Below are positions 18,441-28,791 of a stretch of 64,000 nucleotides of DNA, in pieces. The notes beneath the pieces are model-generated. The model did no database searches, was not told the origin of the DNA, and saw nothing but the letters and a program-made list of their open reading frames with translations. Both the position numbers and the translations under genes were made by a program. Each line of letters starts with the position of its first letter. Positions within the stretch are counted from its first letter, which is position 1. Origin of the DNA: Faecalicatena contorta (GTDB taxonomy: Bacteria; Bacillota; Clostridia; Lachnospirales; Lachnospiraceae); NCBI RefSeq assembly GCF_021531975.1, contig NZ_JAFBIY010000003.1:248001-312000 (forward strand), written 5' to 3'.

Positions 18441-18493
18441 CAATAAATTCAAAATTTTTTAAAAAAATAAAAAATTCAAAAAGGAGGTCAAAA

Positions 18494-19810
18494 ATGATGG
18501 ATTTGGATGAACTGAGAGAGAAAGCAGAAGTGATTGCTGCCTTAGAGAAAAAGGAAGAAGTATGCTGGATTAATCCATATAAGACAAAGACATCAGAGGC
18601 TTTGAAGAATATACATCTGACCATGGCGGATGTCAAAGATGCAGAAGAAAGGCTGAAACGGTTCGCGCCTTTTATTCAGAAAGAATTTCCAGAGACGGAA
18701 GCCACAGGCGGACTGATTGAGTCCCCTCTTACAGAAATCCCCAGGATGAGGGAGACGTTAAATAGTGAATGGGATGCAGGGCTTGAAGGCCGGTTGTTCC
18801 TAAAGCGAGATTCTGACCTTGCGGTTGCAGGTTCTGTCAAGGCAAGAGGAGGTATTTATGAAATACTGAAATATGCAGAAGAACTGGCACGCAGAGAAGG
18901 TATGTTAAGAGAAGGGGAGGATTATGAGCAGTTTTCTGACCCGGCGATGAAAGCATTTTTCTCCAGGTATTCGATTCATGTAGGTTCTACGGGAAATCTT
19001 GGACTCTCTATTGGAATTATCAGTGCCTGTGTCGGATTTCAGGTATATGTGCATATGTCAAAAGATGCGAAGCAGTGGAAGAAAGACCTGCTGCGGGAGA
19101 AAGGCGCCCATGTCATTGAGTATGAAGGGGACTATGGAAAGGCAGTGGCAAAGGGACGCATGGAGGCAGAAAGCAATCCGATGAGCTATTTTGTGGATGA
19201 TGAAAACTCAGAGAGTCTCTTTCTTGGTTATGCTGTCGCAGCTTTGCGATTGAAAAAACAGATGGAAGAACAGGATATAGTGGTAGATACAGAACATCCG
19301 CTGTTCGTTTATATTCCCTGTGGTGTGGGCGGAGCGCCGGGTGGTGTGACATTTGGTCTGAAGCTCGTATATGGGGACGCGGTACATGTGTTTTACGAGG
19401 AACCAACAGAGGCGTGCTGTATGCTCCTTGGCATCGCAACTGGATTGCATAATGAAATCTGTGTACAGGACATCGGCCTGAGTGGTCAGACGGAGGCTGA
19501 CGGGCTGGCAGTGGGAAGACCATCCAAGTTCGTGGGAAGAGCAGTGGAACATCTGCTGAGCGGTGAATTTACAATCGAAGATAAGAAATTATACATTTAT
19601 CTGAAACAACTGCTTCATACGGAACAGATATTTATCGAACCAAGTTCCTGTGCAGCATTTGCAGGACCGGTACAGGTAGAAACGAATCGGGACTGCCGTG
19701 ACTATATTGAGAAAGAGGGACTGACAGCCTGCATGAATGATGCAGTACATATCGTGTGGGCGACCGGAGGTTCCCTCGTACCAGAGAAAGTAAGAGAGGC
19801 ATACATCTAA
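18494..19810 (+). CDS. dsdA: D-serine ammonia-lyase DsdA
   Basis: PLP enzyme of 438 residues that deaminates D-serine to pyruvate and ammonia. The PLP lysine is in AGSVKARGG (Lys116) and the phosphate-binding loop is STGNLGLSIG. Length and the opening INPYKT motif fit the monomeric DsdA family, unlike the zinc-dependent eukaryotic type. The start follows AAGGAGG; an earlier in-frame ATG at 18434 has no site. Its last codons overlap the end of the convergent MATE gene by four bases, and a hairpin covers both stops. The pathway fits amino-acid fermentation. Confidence 0.94.
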   Translation: MMDLDELREKAEVIAALEKKEEVCWINPYKTKTSEALKNIHLTMADVKDAEERLKRFAPFIQKEFPETEATGGLIESPLTEIPRMRETLNSEWDAGLEGRLFLKRDSDLAVAGSVKARGGIYEILKYAEELARREGMLREGEDYEQFSDPAMKAFFSRYSIHVGSTGNLGLSIGIISACVGFQVYVHMSKDAKQWKKDLLREKGAHVIEYEGDYGKAVAKGRMEAESNPMSYFVDDENSESLFLGYAVAALRLKKQMEEQDIVVDTEHPLFVYIPCGVGGAPGGVTFGLKLVYGDAVHVFYEEPTEACCMLLGIATGLHNEICVQDIGLSGQTEADGLAVGRPSKFVGRAVEHLLSGEFTIEDKKLYIYLKQLLHTEQIFIEPSSCAAFAGPVQVETNRDCRDYIEKEGLTACMNDAVHIVWATGGSLVPEKVREAYI

Positions 19811-19823
19811 GATGTGTGCCTCT
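19795..19823. terminator. Shared terminator hairpin over the dsdA and MATE stop codons
   Basis: AGAGGCA (19795-19801) pairs with TGCCTCT (19817-19823), with ACATCT/AGATGT inside, so both stop codons lie within one hairpin. It can serve both converging genes, though T-runs are short. Confidence 0.6.
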
Positions 19824-21168
19824 TGTTCATGCGATGCTTTTTATAAAAATAATAAGGAATGAGAAACAGCGCAGTGGCTGCCCATGCCAGCGGATAGCTG
19901 ACAAGTATTGTGAAAAGTTCGTGCCGGATCGGTGTCATGATGAGAATCCATGGAAGTCTGACACCGCATATACCGCCAATCGTGATGATGGTTGGAATCA
20001 ATACATCACCCATGCCCCGAAGCGCGCCGGTAAATATTTCAACAAAGATAAAGATGAGATAACTTGGTACAATGTTAAGCAGCATATATACACCAATATC
20101 AATAACGGCTTTGTCTGTTGTAAATAAATAAAAGAGCGGACGGGCAAACAGCATCAAAAACGCGAGAATGGATCCATTAATGGCAAGAGACATACCAAGA
20201 GATATCCGTACGCTCTTATAGACGCGTTCCATTTTCCCTGCACCGTAGTTCTGGCCGGAGAAAGTCGTGATGGCAATACCGAAAGCACCGCTTACCGCCC
20301 AGAAGATCATGTCCATTTTGCCAAAAGCTGCCCACGCTGCTGCAGTATCCGTACCAAATTCATTGATTGCAGTCTGGATGATAATGTTTGTGAGACCATA
20401 CATGCAGGATTGTAATCCGCCTGGCAGACCGATACGAAGTTGTCTTATCAGGATCGGACGATAGATTCTGATACATTTCGGTTTCAGCTTCAGTGAATCA
20501 TAGGCCGTCATCAAAGCGTAAATTACGAGACAGGCACTGACAGTCTGTGAGATAACAGTAGCAATCGCTGCTCCGGCAATCCCCATTTTTAATATTACAA
20601 CGAAAAAGATATCCAGACCGATATTCAGGACGCAGCATACGATCAGATAATAAAGCGGTCGTCTGGAATCGCCGATCGCGCGCATAATACCTGACCCCAT
20701 GTTATAAATAAGAGTAGAGATGATGCCAAGGAAATATATGCGCAGATAGATAATGGAGTCACCCATTACGTCTGCGGGGGTCTTCATGACGCCCAGGATC
20801 CATGGCGTGATAAACCAGCCGGCAGCGGCGATCAGGATACTGGCAATTATTGAAAAAGAAAATGCAGTATGAAGAGCCTCATGCAGCCGGTCGGAATTGT
20901 TTGCTCCGAAATATTGTGAAATGATAACGGATGCGCCGGAGGCAAGTCCGGTAAAAAACATAATGACCTGATAAGACAGGACGGCGGCGGATCCGCCTAC
21001 GCTGGCAAGAGCGGTCTTTCCGACAAATCTTCCTACGATAATGGCATCGGCAGTGTTGTAAAGCTGCTGAAATAATGTGCCGATGACAATCGGAAAGAAA
21101 AAGATTAATAATTGCTTCCAGATAACACCTTCTGTTATCTGATTTTTCCCCAGTTTTTCTTTTGTCAT
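19807..21168 (-). CDS. MATE family multidrug efflux transporter
   Basis: A 453-residue protein with about twelve transmembrane segments, of the NorM/DinF-type MATE superfamily. The N-terminal half has LFQQLYNTADAIIVGRFVG, a typical MATE signature, and internal duplication is visible as a related stretch in the second half. It would exchange Na+ or H+ for cationic compounds; the substrate is unknown. The start at 21168 has AAAGGAG upstream, and an extended -10 (TGCTATAAT) lies near 21191-21199. The longer open frame upstream to 21324 would run into dgt and lacks a start signal. Confidence 0.92.
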   Translation of the reverse strand: MTKEKLGKNQITEGVIWKQLLIFFFPIVIGTLFQQLYNTADAIIVGRFVGKTALASVGGSAAVLSYQVIMFFTGLASGASVIISQYFGANNSDRLHEALHTAFSFSIIASILIAAAGWFITPWILGVMKTPADVMGDSIIYLRIYFLGIISTLIYNMGSGIMRAIGDSRRPLYYLIVCCVLNIGLDIFFVVILKMGIAGAAIATVISQTVSACLVIYALMTAYDSLKLKPKCIRIYRPILIRQLRIGLPGGLQSCMYGLTNIIIQTAINEFGTDTAAAWAAFGKMDMIFWAVSGAFGIAITTFSGQNYGAGKMERVYKSVRISLGMSLAINGSILAFLMLFARPLFYLFTTDKAVIDIGVYMLLNIVPSYLIFIFVEIFTGALRGMGDVLIPTIITIGGICGVRLPWILIMTPIRHELFTILVSYPLAWAATALFLIPYYFYKKHRMNKRHTS

Positions 21169-21306
21169 TGTAAAACACTCCTTTAGAACGATTATAGCAC
21201 TGCTTTTCAGAAACATCATCTGAAATTTTGCAAATTGTTCAGTGTATTCAATAAATATAGTGTATAATAAAGAAAAGAATGCTTTCCGGACAAGGAGGGG
21301 GAGTCT

Positions 21307-22311
21307 ATGACGATCAGAGAACAATTGGAAGAACGGGAAACAAGGTATTTAAGCCCTTATGCTGCGTTAAGTAAAGAGTCCAGAGGAAGACAGACGGAGG
21401 AAGCAGAGTGTGATATCCGTCCGGTATTTCAAAGAGACCGGGACCGGATCCTGCACTGCAAATCTTTTCGCAGGCTGAAGCAGAAAACACAGGTGTTTCT
21501 TCTGCCAAAGGGGGATCATTACAGGACCAGACTTACCCACACACTGGAAGTATCGCAGAATGCCAGAACGATTGCGAAAGCACTGCGGCTGAATGAGGAT
21601 CTGGTAGAAGCAATTGCACTGGGACACGATCTGGGACACACCCCTTTCGGACACGCAGGAGAGAGAGCATTAAATAGATTATGTCCCAGTGGTTTCCACC
21701 ATAATAAACAAAGTGTCCGCGTTGTGGAATGTCTGGAAAAGGAGGGGCGGGGACTGAATCTGACATGGGAAGTGAGAGATGGCATCCGAAACCATAAGAC
21801 AAGCGGCAGTCCGGCAACGCTGGAAGGACAGATCGTGCGTCTCTCAGATAAGATCGCATATATCAATCACGATATAGATGATGCCATAAGAGGCGGGATT
21901 CTTAAGGAAGAGGATATTCCGAAAGAATTTACAGATGTACTTGGGACGACCACAAGGATCCGCCTGGATAAAATGATACATAATGTAATTACAAACAGTA
22001 TGGAAAAGCCACAGATACAGATGTCACCGGATGTGGAAGCAGCAACTGCGGGACTCCGTAAGTTTATGTTTGAACATGTATATAAAAATCCAATCGCAAA
22101 AGCAGAGGAAGATAAGGCAATCAGTATGATCACAAATCTCTATGAATATTATATGAGCCATACAGAGCTTTTGCCAGGGCAGTATCTGCTCATGCTCGAA
22201 AACGGTGAAAAAGAGGAGCAGGTTGTGTGTGATTACATTGCCGGAATGACAGATAATTATGCTGTCAAGAAGTTTGAAGAATATTTTGTTCCACAATCCT
22301 GGAAAAATTAA
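21307..22311 (+). CDS. dgt: Deoxyguanosinetriphosphate triphosphohydrolase-like HD protein
   Basis: A 334-residue HD-domain dNTPase that splits dNTP into deoxynucleoside and triphosphate. The metal ligands are H of RTRLTHTLEVSQ, HD of GHDLGHTPFGH, and a distal D in LSDKIAYINHD. The sequence is the short type 2 form seen in Firmicutes. AAGGAGGGGG precedes the ATG. It opens a run dgt-dnaG-rpoD-trmK-nif3 that is shared by many Lachnospiraceae, so co-regulation with replication start genes is likely. Confidence 0.9.
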   Translation: MTIREQLEERETRYLSPYAALSKESRGRQTEEAECDIRPVFQRDRDRILHCKSFRRLKQKTQVFLLPKGDHYRTRLTHTLEVSQNARTIAKALRLNEDLVEAIALGHDLGHTPFGHAGERALNRLCPSGFHHNKQSVRVVECLEKEGRGLNLTWEVRDGIRNHKTSGSPATLEGQIVRLSDKIAYINHDIDDAIRGGILKEEDIPKEFTDVLGTTTRIRLDKMIHNVITNSMEKPQIQMSPDVEAATAGLRKFMFEHVYKNPIAKAEEDKAISMITNLYEYYMSHTELLPGQYLLMLENGEKEEQVVCDYIAGMTDNYAVKKFEEYFVPQSWKN

Positions 22312-22392
22312 AGGAAATCAAATACTTTTGTCGAATATTATAAATGAAGGCATTTTTATGAGACAGTTTAGAAATATAAAAGGACGGGAAAT

Positions 22393-24168
22393 ATGTATTA
22401 TCCGGATGAACTTGTAGAAGAGATAAGATCAAAAAATGATATCGTGGATGTGATTTCCGGTTATGTAAAGCTTCAGAAAAAAGGAAGCTCCTATTTCGGA
22501 CTTTGTCCGTTTCATAATGAAAAATCTCCGTCTTTTTCTGTAAGCAGACAGAAGCAGATGTATTACTGCTTCGGATGTGGAGCAGGAGGCAACGTGATTA
22601 CTTTTCTGATGGAGTATGAGAATTACTCATTTCAGGAAGCGCTTAAGGTGCTTGCAGATCGTGTGGGCATAGAACTGCCGGAAAAGGAGTATTCCAAAGA
22701 GGCGAAGAAAAGGGCAGACACCCGGACAATACTTCTGGAGATCAATAAGGCGGCGGCCCAGTACTATTATGTGCAGCTTCGTTCCCCGCAGGGGGCACAC
22801 GCGCTTACATATCTGAAAAACAGAGAATTAAGTGATGATACCATGAAGACCTTTGGTCTTGGATATTCGAATAAGTACAGTAACGATCTGTACCAGTATC
22901 TGAAGTCAAAGGGATACAAGGATGAGATGATCGCACAGGCAGGTCTTATCAGTATTGATGAGAAGCATGGTGCCCATGATAAGTTCTGGAACCGTGTCAT
23001 GTTCCCAATCATGGATGTGAATAACCGAGTCATTGGATTTGGCGGCCGTGTTATGGGAGATGCGAAACCGAAGTATCTGAATTCACCGGAGACACCGATT
23101 TTTGATAAGAGTCGTAATCTGTATGGACTGAATCGGGCAAGATCATCCAGAAAGCCATATTTTCTGCTCTGTGAGGGTTACATGGATGTTATATCACTGC
23201 ACCAGGCAGGATTTACAAATGCAGTCGCATCTCTTGGAACCGCGCTTACGGCGGGACATGCCTCACTGATCAAGCGCTATGTGAATGAAGTATATCTGAC
23301 TTATGACAGTGATGAGGCAGGAACGAAGGCGGCGCTTCGTGCAGTTCCGATCCTGCGGGATGTCGGAATCACAGCCAGGATCATCCGTATGGAACCATAT
23401 AAAGATCCGGATGAGTTTATTAAGAATCTGGGGGCAGAGGCGTTTGAAGAACGGATTCAGAAGGCAAGGAACGGCTTCATGTTCGGGCTGGAAGTCCTTG
23501 AGAAGAATTATGATATGACGTCACCGGAAGGTAAGACGGATTTCATGAAAGAGGCAGCAAGACGGCTTGCAGAGTTCGATGAAGAGATTGAACGCAATAA
23601 TTATATTGAAGCAGTTGCCGGTGCTTATCACGTCGGGTACGAAGATCTGCGGCGTCTGGTCAGCCGGATGGCGGTACAGACCGGGCTTGCGAAACCGGCG
23701 ACAAGGCCGAAGCAGGCCAATGGACGAGAACGGGAGAAGGAAGACGGGATCATAAAGTCACAGAAGATTTTGCTTACGTGGCTGGCGGCTGATGAGAATA
23801 TATATCATCAGATCCGGAAATACATTACGCCGAAGGATTTTTCGGAAGGGCTTTGCCGGACAGTGGCAGAACTGCTTTTTGACCAGTATGAGAAAGGGGA
23901 ACCGAATCCGGCAGGAATCATCAGTCACTTTACGGACGAAGAAGAGCATCGTGAGGTGGCGGGGATCTTCCATACGAGGATCAAAGAGCTGTCTACACTG
24001 AAAGAACAGGAAAAGGCACTGAATGAGACGATTATCCGAATAAAGAATTACAGTATTGATGCAGCGACGGCCAGTCTGGAGCCGACAGATATCCAGGGTC
24101 TGCAAAGACTTATGGAGGAGAAGAGGAAGCTGCAGGACCTTGCAAAACTGCATATTTCTATTGATTAA
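22393..24168 (+). CDS. dnaG: DNA primase DnaG
   Basis: A 591-residue primase that makes RNA primers at the fork. The N-terminal zinc ribbon is CPFHNEKSPSFSV followed by YYCFGCGAGG. The TOPRIM core has LCEGYMDVISLHQAG and the acidic YDSDEAGTKAA. The C-terminal helicase-interaction domain is present. It begins 81 bases after dgt and is followed by rpoD 39 bases on, the classical macromolecular synthesis order. Confidence 0.97.
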   Translation: MYYPDELVEEIRSKNDIVDVISGYVKLQKKGSSYFGLCPFHNEKSPSFSVSRQKQMYYCFGCGAGGNVITFLMEYENYSFQEALKVLADRVGIELPEKEYSKEAKKRADTRTILLEINKAAAQYYYVQLRSPQGAHALTYLKNRELSDDTMKTFGLGYSNKYSNDLYQYLKSKGYKDEMIAQAGLISIDEKHGAHDKFWNRVMFPIMDVNNRVIGFGGRVMGDAKPKYLNSPETPIFDKSRNLYGLNRARSSRKPYFLLCEGYMDVISLHQAGFTNAVASLGTALTAGHASLIKRYVNEVYLTYDSDEAGTKAALRAVPILRDVGITARIIRMEPYKDPDEFIKNLGAEAFEERIQKARNGFMFGLEVLEKNYDMTSPEGKTDFMKEAARRLAEFDEEIERNNYIEAVAGAYHVGYEDLRRLVSRMAVQTGLAKPATRPKQANGREREKEDGIIKSQKILLTWLAADENIYHQIRKYITPKDFSEGLCRTVAELLFDQYEKGEPNPAGIISHFTDEEEHREVAGIFHTRIKELSTLKEQEKALNETIIRIKNYSIDAATASLEPTDIQGLQRLMEEKRKLQDLAKLHISID

Positions 24169-24207
24169 GGATAAAATATAAACAAGCTATGAGAGGATGG
24201 ACACTAC

Positions 24208-25329
24208 ATGGAAGAAAACATTGTGAAATTTGAAGAAAAATTAAAAGAACTGGTAGCAATGGGAAAGAAGAAAAAGAATATTCTGGAGTTACAGGAGATC
24301 AATGACTGTTTCGTTGATATGGAGCTCGAACCAGATCAGATGGAAAAAGTATTTGAGTATCTGGAAGCCCGTAATATCGATGTATTGAGAATCAGCGGCG
24401 ATACAGACGATCTGGATGATGTGGATGATACAGACATCATTCTTTCTGAAGAAGATGAAGTAGATGTAGAAAAGATCGACCTGTCAATTCCGGATGGAAT
24501 CAGTATCGAGGATCCGGTACGTATGTATCTGAAAGAAATCGGAAAAGTGCCGCTTCTTACTGCAGAAGAAGAGGTGGAGCTGGCAAAACGTATGGCGGAT
24601 GGTGATGAGGATGCAAAGAAGAGACTGGCAGAAGCCAACTTACGTCTTGTTGTCAGTATTGCGAAGCGTTATGTCGGACGTGGAATGCTTTTCCTTGATC
24701 TGATCCAGGAAGGCAATCTGGGACTTATCAAAGCGGTTGAAAAGTTTGATTATCATAAAGGATTTAAGTTCAGTACTTATGCTACATGGTGGATTCGTCA
24801 GGCGATAACAAGAGCGATTGCCGATCAGGCAAGAACCATTCGTATCCCGGTTCACATGGTAGAGACCATCAACAAGCTTATCCGTGTCTCCAGACAGCTT
24901 TTGCAGGAGCTGGGACGCGAACCCACACCGGAAGAGATTGCAGAAGAGCTGGATATGCCGGTAGAAAGAGTTCGTGAGATTCTTAAGATCTCACAGGAGC
25001 CGGTATCACTGGAAACACCAATCGGTGAGGAAGAGGACAGTCATCTGGGAGATTTCATTCAGGATGACAATGTACCTGTACCGGCAGAGGCAGCAGCACA
25101 GACACTTCTTAAGGAACAGCTGGATGAGGTGCTGGATACATTAACAGAGAGAGAGCAGAAGGTATTAAGACTTCGTTTCGGAATGAATGACGGACGTGCA
25201 CGTACACTGGAAGAGGTTGGTAAGGAATTTGATGTTACCCGTGAACGTATTCGTCAGATTGAAGCAAAAGCATTACGTAAGCTGCGTCATCCAAGCCGCA
25301 GCAGAAAGTTAAGAGATTATCTGGATTAA
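24208..25329 (+). CDS. rpoD: Primary RNA polymerase sigma factor RpoD (SigA)
   Basis: A 373-residue housekeeping sigma-70. Region 1.1 is short and acidic; region 1.2 has [17 protein letters not shown]. Regions 2.1-2.4 include [19 protein letters not shown] and [18 protein letters not shown], and region 4.2 has [26 protein letters not shown] precedes the ATG. The gene is between dnaG and trmK. Promoters reported in this window are of the TTGACA/TATAAT kind that this factor reads. Confidence 0.97.
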   Translation: MEENIVKFEEKLKELVAMGKKKKNILELQEINDCFVDMELEPDQMEKVFEYLEARNIDVLRISGDTDDLDDVDDTDIILSEEDEVDVEKIDLSIPDGISIEDPVRMYLKEIGKVPLLTAEEEVELAKRMADGDEDAKKRLAEANLRLVVSIAKRYVGRGMLFLDLIQEGNLGLIKAVEKFDYHKGFKFSTYATWWIRQAITRAIADQARTIRIPVHMVETINKLIRVSRQLLQELGREPTPEEIAEELDMPVERVREILKISQEPVSLETPIGEEEDSHLGDFIQDDNVPVPAEAAAQTLLKEQLDEVLDTLTEREQKVLRLRFGMNDGRARTLEEVGKEFDVTRERIRQIEAKALRKLRHPSRSRKLRDYLD

Positions 25330-25341
25330 GGAAGAGGCGCC

Positions 25342-26058
25342 ATGGAGTTATCAAAAAGACTATTTGCAGTTGCAGGTCTTGTAACAGAGGGCGCCTCTGT
25401 TGCAGATATTGGAACTGATCACGGCTATATCCCGATCTATCTTGTGGAAAATGAAATAGCTGTTAAAGTGATTGCACTGGATATCAATGAGGGCCCACTT
25501 GCACGGGCAAAAGAACACATCGCAGAGCACGGTCTTACGGGAAAGATTGAGACAAGACTATCCGATGGCCTCGCCTGCGTGAAACCAGGGGAAGCAGACA
25601 CAATGATCGCTGCCGGCATGGGCGGCGGCCTCGTGATGCATATCCTGGAAGAAGGAAAAGCAGTTACAGAACAGATGAAGCACTGTATCCTGCAGCCCCA
25701 GTCAGAGATCGATAAAGTACGCCGTTATGTACTGGAGCATGGTTTTCAGATTGAGGAAGAAGACATGGTAAAAGAAGACGGAAAATACTACCCTATGATG
25801 CGGCTCATACATAAGAACGGGCAGGATGGAATCTTATCTGATGGTGAAGAACCATATGAAGAATGGGAATACCTGTATGGCAGACGGCTTCTGGAAAAGA
25901 AGCATCCGGTGCTGAAGGAGTATCTGGAACGTGAGATTCGGATCAAAGAAGGGATTCTCTCAGGGCTTAGAGAAAAGAACAGTGAGAGGATTGCAGAACG
26001 GATCCGGGAACTGGAAAGGGAAGCAGAGCTCGCAAGACGGGCGTATGCATATTTTTAG
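25342..26058 (+). CDS. trmK: tRNA (adenine22-N1)-methyltransferase TrmK
   Basis: A 238-residue SAM-dependent methyltransferase for m1A22 of tRNA. The SAM loop is VADIGTDHGYIPIYL and a second motif is IAAGMGGGLVMHIL, both TrmK/YqfN signatures. The C-terminal third is a charged helical region. It starts 12 bases after rpoD and is followed 15 bases later by the Nif3-like gene, the same order as yqfN-yqfO in Bacillus. Confidence 0.93.
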   Translation: MELSKRLFAVAGLVTEGASVADIGTDHGYIPIYLVENEIAVKVIALDINEGPLARAKEHIAEHGLTGKIETRLSDGLACVKPGEADTMIAAGMGGGLVMHILEEGKAVTEQMKHCILQPQSEIDKVRRYVLEHGFQIEEEDMVKEDGKYYPMMRLIHKNGQDGILSDGEEPYEEWEYLYGRRLLEKKHPVLKEYLEREIRIKEGILSGLREKNSERIAERIRELEREAELARRAYAYF

Positions 26059-26073
26059 GAGAGGAGCGCAGAT

Positions 26074-26859
26074 ATGCTTTGTAAAGATATAATCGAGAAG
26101 ATAGAAGAGCGTTTCCCGCCATCCTGTGCAATGGAATGGGACAATGTTGGTCTTCTTGTAGGCAGAGATGACAAAGAAGTAAGAAACATCTATGTGGCTG
26201 TGGATGCGACAGATGAAGTGCTCAGAGAGGCAAAAGCATTTGGGGCAGATATGCTTATTACCCATCATCCTATGATTTTCAGTGGAATGAAACGTATAAA
26301 TAACCATGATTTTATCGGAAACCGTGTTCTGGAGCTGATTCGCAGTGATATATCCTATTATGCCATGCATACAAATTATGATATCAAAGGAATGGCAGAG
26401 CTGTCTTTTGAAAAAATGCAGATAACAGCCGGTGTGCCTCTTGAGGTAACCGGCGTGGGATGCGATGGAAAAGAAGAAGGAATCGGACGTATTGCAGCAC
26501 TTGATGAAAGTATTTCGCTGAAAGAATGTTGCAAACTGGTCAAGCAGGCATTCGGGCTTAATGAGGTACGGGTGTTTGGAGATCTGGATCATGAGATCCG
26601 GACGATCGCAATCTGCCCGGGTTCCGGTAAGAGCGTGATTGGATGCGCCCTTCAGAAAAATGCTGACGTACTGATTACCGGTGACATCGGACATCACGAA
26701 GGCATTGATGCCTGGGCGCAGAACATGGCAGTTATTGATGCCGGACATTACGGGATCGAACACATTTTTACAGAAGATGTGGGAGCTTATCTAAGAAAAG
26801 AACTGGATGGCGTTACAATCAAGGAAGCACCGGTAAGTCATCCGTTTCAGACAGTGTAA
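26074..26859 (+). CDS. Nif3-like dinuclear metal centre protein
   Basis: A 261-residue member of the Nif3/YqfO/YbgI family, which forms hexameric rings with a two-metal site of unknown enzymatic role. Metal-binding histidines are visible in LITHHPMIF and in TGDIGHHEG near the end. It is shorter than Bacillus YqfO (about 370) because it lacks the inserted PII-like domain. TAGGAGAGG precedes the ATG. Conserved linkage to trmK is the best functional hint. Confidence 0.92.
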   Translation: MLCKDIIEKIEERFPPSCAMEWDNVGLLVGRDDKEVRNIYVAVDATDEVLREAKAFGADMLITHHPMIFSGMKRINNHDFIGNRVLELIRSDISYYAMHTNYDIKGMAELSFEKMQITAGVPLEVTGVGCDGKEEGIGRIAALDESISLKECCKLVKQAFGLNEVRVFGDLDHEIRTIAICPGSGKSVIGCALQKNADVLITGDIGHHEGIDAWAQNMAVIDAGHYGIEHIFTEDVGAYLRKELDGVTIKEAPVSHPFQTV

Positions 26860-26891
26860 GGTGTGATGCTTCGCCGACAGGGAAGGAAGGT

Positions 26892-28565
26892 ATGTTTATG
26901 GGAGAAGAAATGTATCACGTACAGATAGGTAGCGCAGTCAGAGAATATGAAAAAGGAACTTCCTATCAGACGATTGCACAGGAGTTTCAGAAAGACTTTG
27001 AAGACGATATTGTACTTGTGTTTGTTGACAATAAGCTTCAGGAGCTTCACAAGACAGTGAGCAGAGACTGCACCCTTCGATTTGTAACAACAGGAGATCC
27101 TATTGGCCATAAGACATATGAGCGCAGTATGAGCCTGATGCTTGTAAAAGCAGTCTATGATGTAGAAGAACGTGAGAAAATTGAAAAGGTCCGTATTCAT
27201 TATTCGGTCAGTAAAGGACTTTACTGTACCGTTGAAGGCAAAGTCACAGTAAATCAGGAGTTCCTTGACCGTGTGGATGCGAGAATGCGTGAAATGATTG
27301 ATGAAGATATGCCGATTCACAAACAGACGGTGCATACAGATGACGCTATCGCACAGTTTGGGAAACACGGTATGTACGATAAAGAACGACTCTTTATGTA
27401 TCGGCGGGTTTCGAAAGTAAATATATACAGCATGAATGAGTTTGAAGATTACTATTATGGATATATGGTTCCAAGTGCCGGATATCTGAAATACTTTAAG
27501 CTGTATCTCTATGATGAAGGCTTCGTGATTCAGATGCCGGAAAAGACAATGCCGAAAGTGGTTCCTCCATTTGAGCCACAGAGCAAACTGTTCCAGGTAT
27601 TGAAAGAGTCTACAAAGTGGGGAGATATGCAGGGCATTGAGACAGTAGCTGCACTGAATGACAAGATTACCAAAGGCGATGTCGCAGAGACCGTCCTTGT
27701 GCAGGAGGCATTACAGGAAAAGAAAATTGCCGATATAGCCGCTACGATCGCAGCACATCCACAGATAAAGTTTGTGCTGATCGCAGGCCCTTCTTCCTCA
27801 GGAAAGACAACATTTTCACACCGCTTATCCATACAGCTTCGCGCCAATGGGTTAGTGCCACATCCAATTGCGGTAGACAATTACTTTGTAGAGCGGGAAG
27901 AAAATCCACGCGATGAGAATGGGGATTATGACTTTGAATGTCTGGAAGCTGTAGATATAAAACTCTTTAACGCCCAGCTTCAGCAACTACTCGCGGGAGA
28001 AGAAGTCGTCATTCCGACCTTTAACTTTGTTACCGGCCATAAAGAATATGGCGGAAAACCAAAGAAGCTCGGAGAAAATGATGTGCTCGTTATCGAAGGT
28101 ATCCATTGCCTGAATCCGAAGCTTACCGAAAGCCTGGCAGAAGAAAACAAATTCAAAATATACATCAGTGCCTTAACGCAGTTAAACATTGATGAACATA
28201 ACCGCATACCGACAACAGATGGAAGATTGCTCCGTCGTATCGTAAGAGACGCAAGAACAAGAGGCGCTTCCGCCAAAACAACCATCAGTATGTGGCAGTC
28301 CGTAAGAAGAGGCGAAGAAAAAAATATCTTCCCTTATCAGGAAGAAGCAGACGTGATGTTCAATTCCGCTCTTATCTACGAACTCGCTGTGTTGAAACCA
28401 TACGTAGAAGCGCTGCTTTTTGGCATTGAACGAAACTGTCCGGAGTACACAGAAGCAAAACGTCTGCTGAAATTCCTTGACTATTTCGTAGGAATCGGAA
28501 GCGAGAACGTGCCAATGAATTCACTGCTGAGAGAATTTATCGGAGGAGGATGCTTTCAGGTGTAG
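26892..28565 (+). CDS. Uridine-kinase-like nucleoside kinase with an N-terminal TGS/ThrRS-like domain
   Basis: A 557-residue protein. The N-terminal 200 residues resemble the TGS and second domains of threonyl-tRNA synthetase. The C-terminal part is a P-loop nucleoside kinase with GPSSSGKTTFSHRLS, followed by DNYFVEREENP and LVIEGIHCLNP. This two-domain kinase is common in Firmicutes; the likely substrate is uridine or cytidine. The start is uncertain: ATG codons at 26892, 26898 and 26910 are all in frame, with GGAAGG just upstream favouring 26898. Its TAG stop (28563-28565) is also the first three bases of a long palindromic repeat. Confidence 0.88.
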   Translation: MFMGEEMYHVQIGSAVREYEKGTSYQTIAQEFQKDFEDDIVLVFVDNKLQELHKTVSRDCTLRFVTTGDPIGHKTYERSMSLMLVKAVYDVEEREKIEKVRIHYSVSKGLYCTVEGKVTVNQEFLDRVDARMREMIDEDMPIHKQTVHTDDAIAQFGKHGMYDKERLFMYRRVSKVNIYSMNEFEDYYYGYMVPSAGYLKYFKLYLYDEGFVIQMPEKTMPKVVPPFEPQSKLFQVLKESTKWGDMQGIETVAALNDKITKGDVAETVLVQEALQEKKIADIAATIAAHPQIKFVLIAGPSSSGKTTFSHRLSIQLRANGLVPHPIAVDNYFVEREENPRDENGDYDFECLEAVDIKLFNAQLQQLLAGEEVVIPTFNFVTGHKEYGGKPKKLGENDVLVIEGIHCLNPKLTESLAEENKFKIYISALTQLNIDEHNRIPTTDGRLLRRIVRDARTRGASAKTTISMWQSVRRGEEKNIFPYQEEADVMFNSALIYELAVLKPYVEALLFGIERNCPEYTEAKRLLKFLDYFVGIGSENVPMNSLLREFIGGGCFQV

Positions 28566-28791
28566 GAATTTGGTTCAGTAAGTAGTACGCGGATGTCGCT
28601 AAGATACCTTGCTACGACGCGTTCGACTTTCTGACTAGCTCACGAATCTATAAGAGCCCAGAAAACAAACGGGAATCAAGGTTTGTTTTCCGGGCTCTAA
28701 CAGATTCGGAGCGGATTCTCCAAGTCTTCCGCTTACCTCCGCAAAGCATCTGAGCGATATCCGCTGCCATTTACTGTACTGGAAATTCCAG
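28563..28791. repeat. Branched palindrome A1
   Basis: Outer stem 28589-28605 with 28749-28764 (GCGGATGTCGCT against AGCGATATCCGC, mostly paired) extends outward to GGAATTT/AAATTCC. An inner arm pairs CGAATCT (28643-28649) with AGATTCG (28702-28708), then AGAGCCC and GAAAACAAAC (28653-28670) with GTTTGTTTTC and GGGCTCT (28681-28698). Confidence 0.7.
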
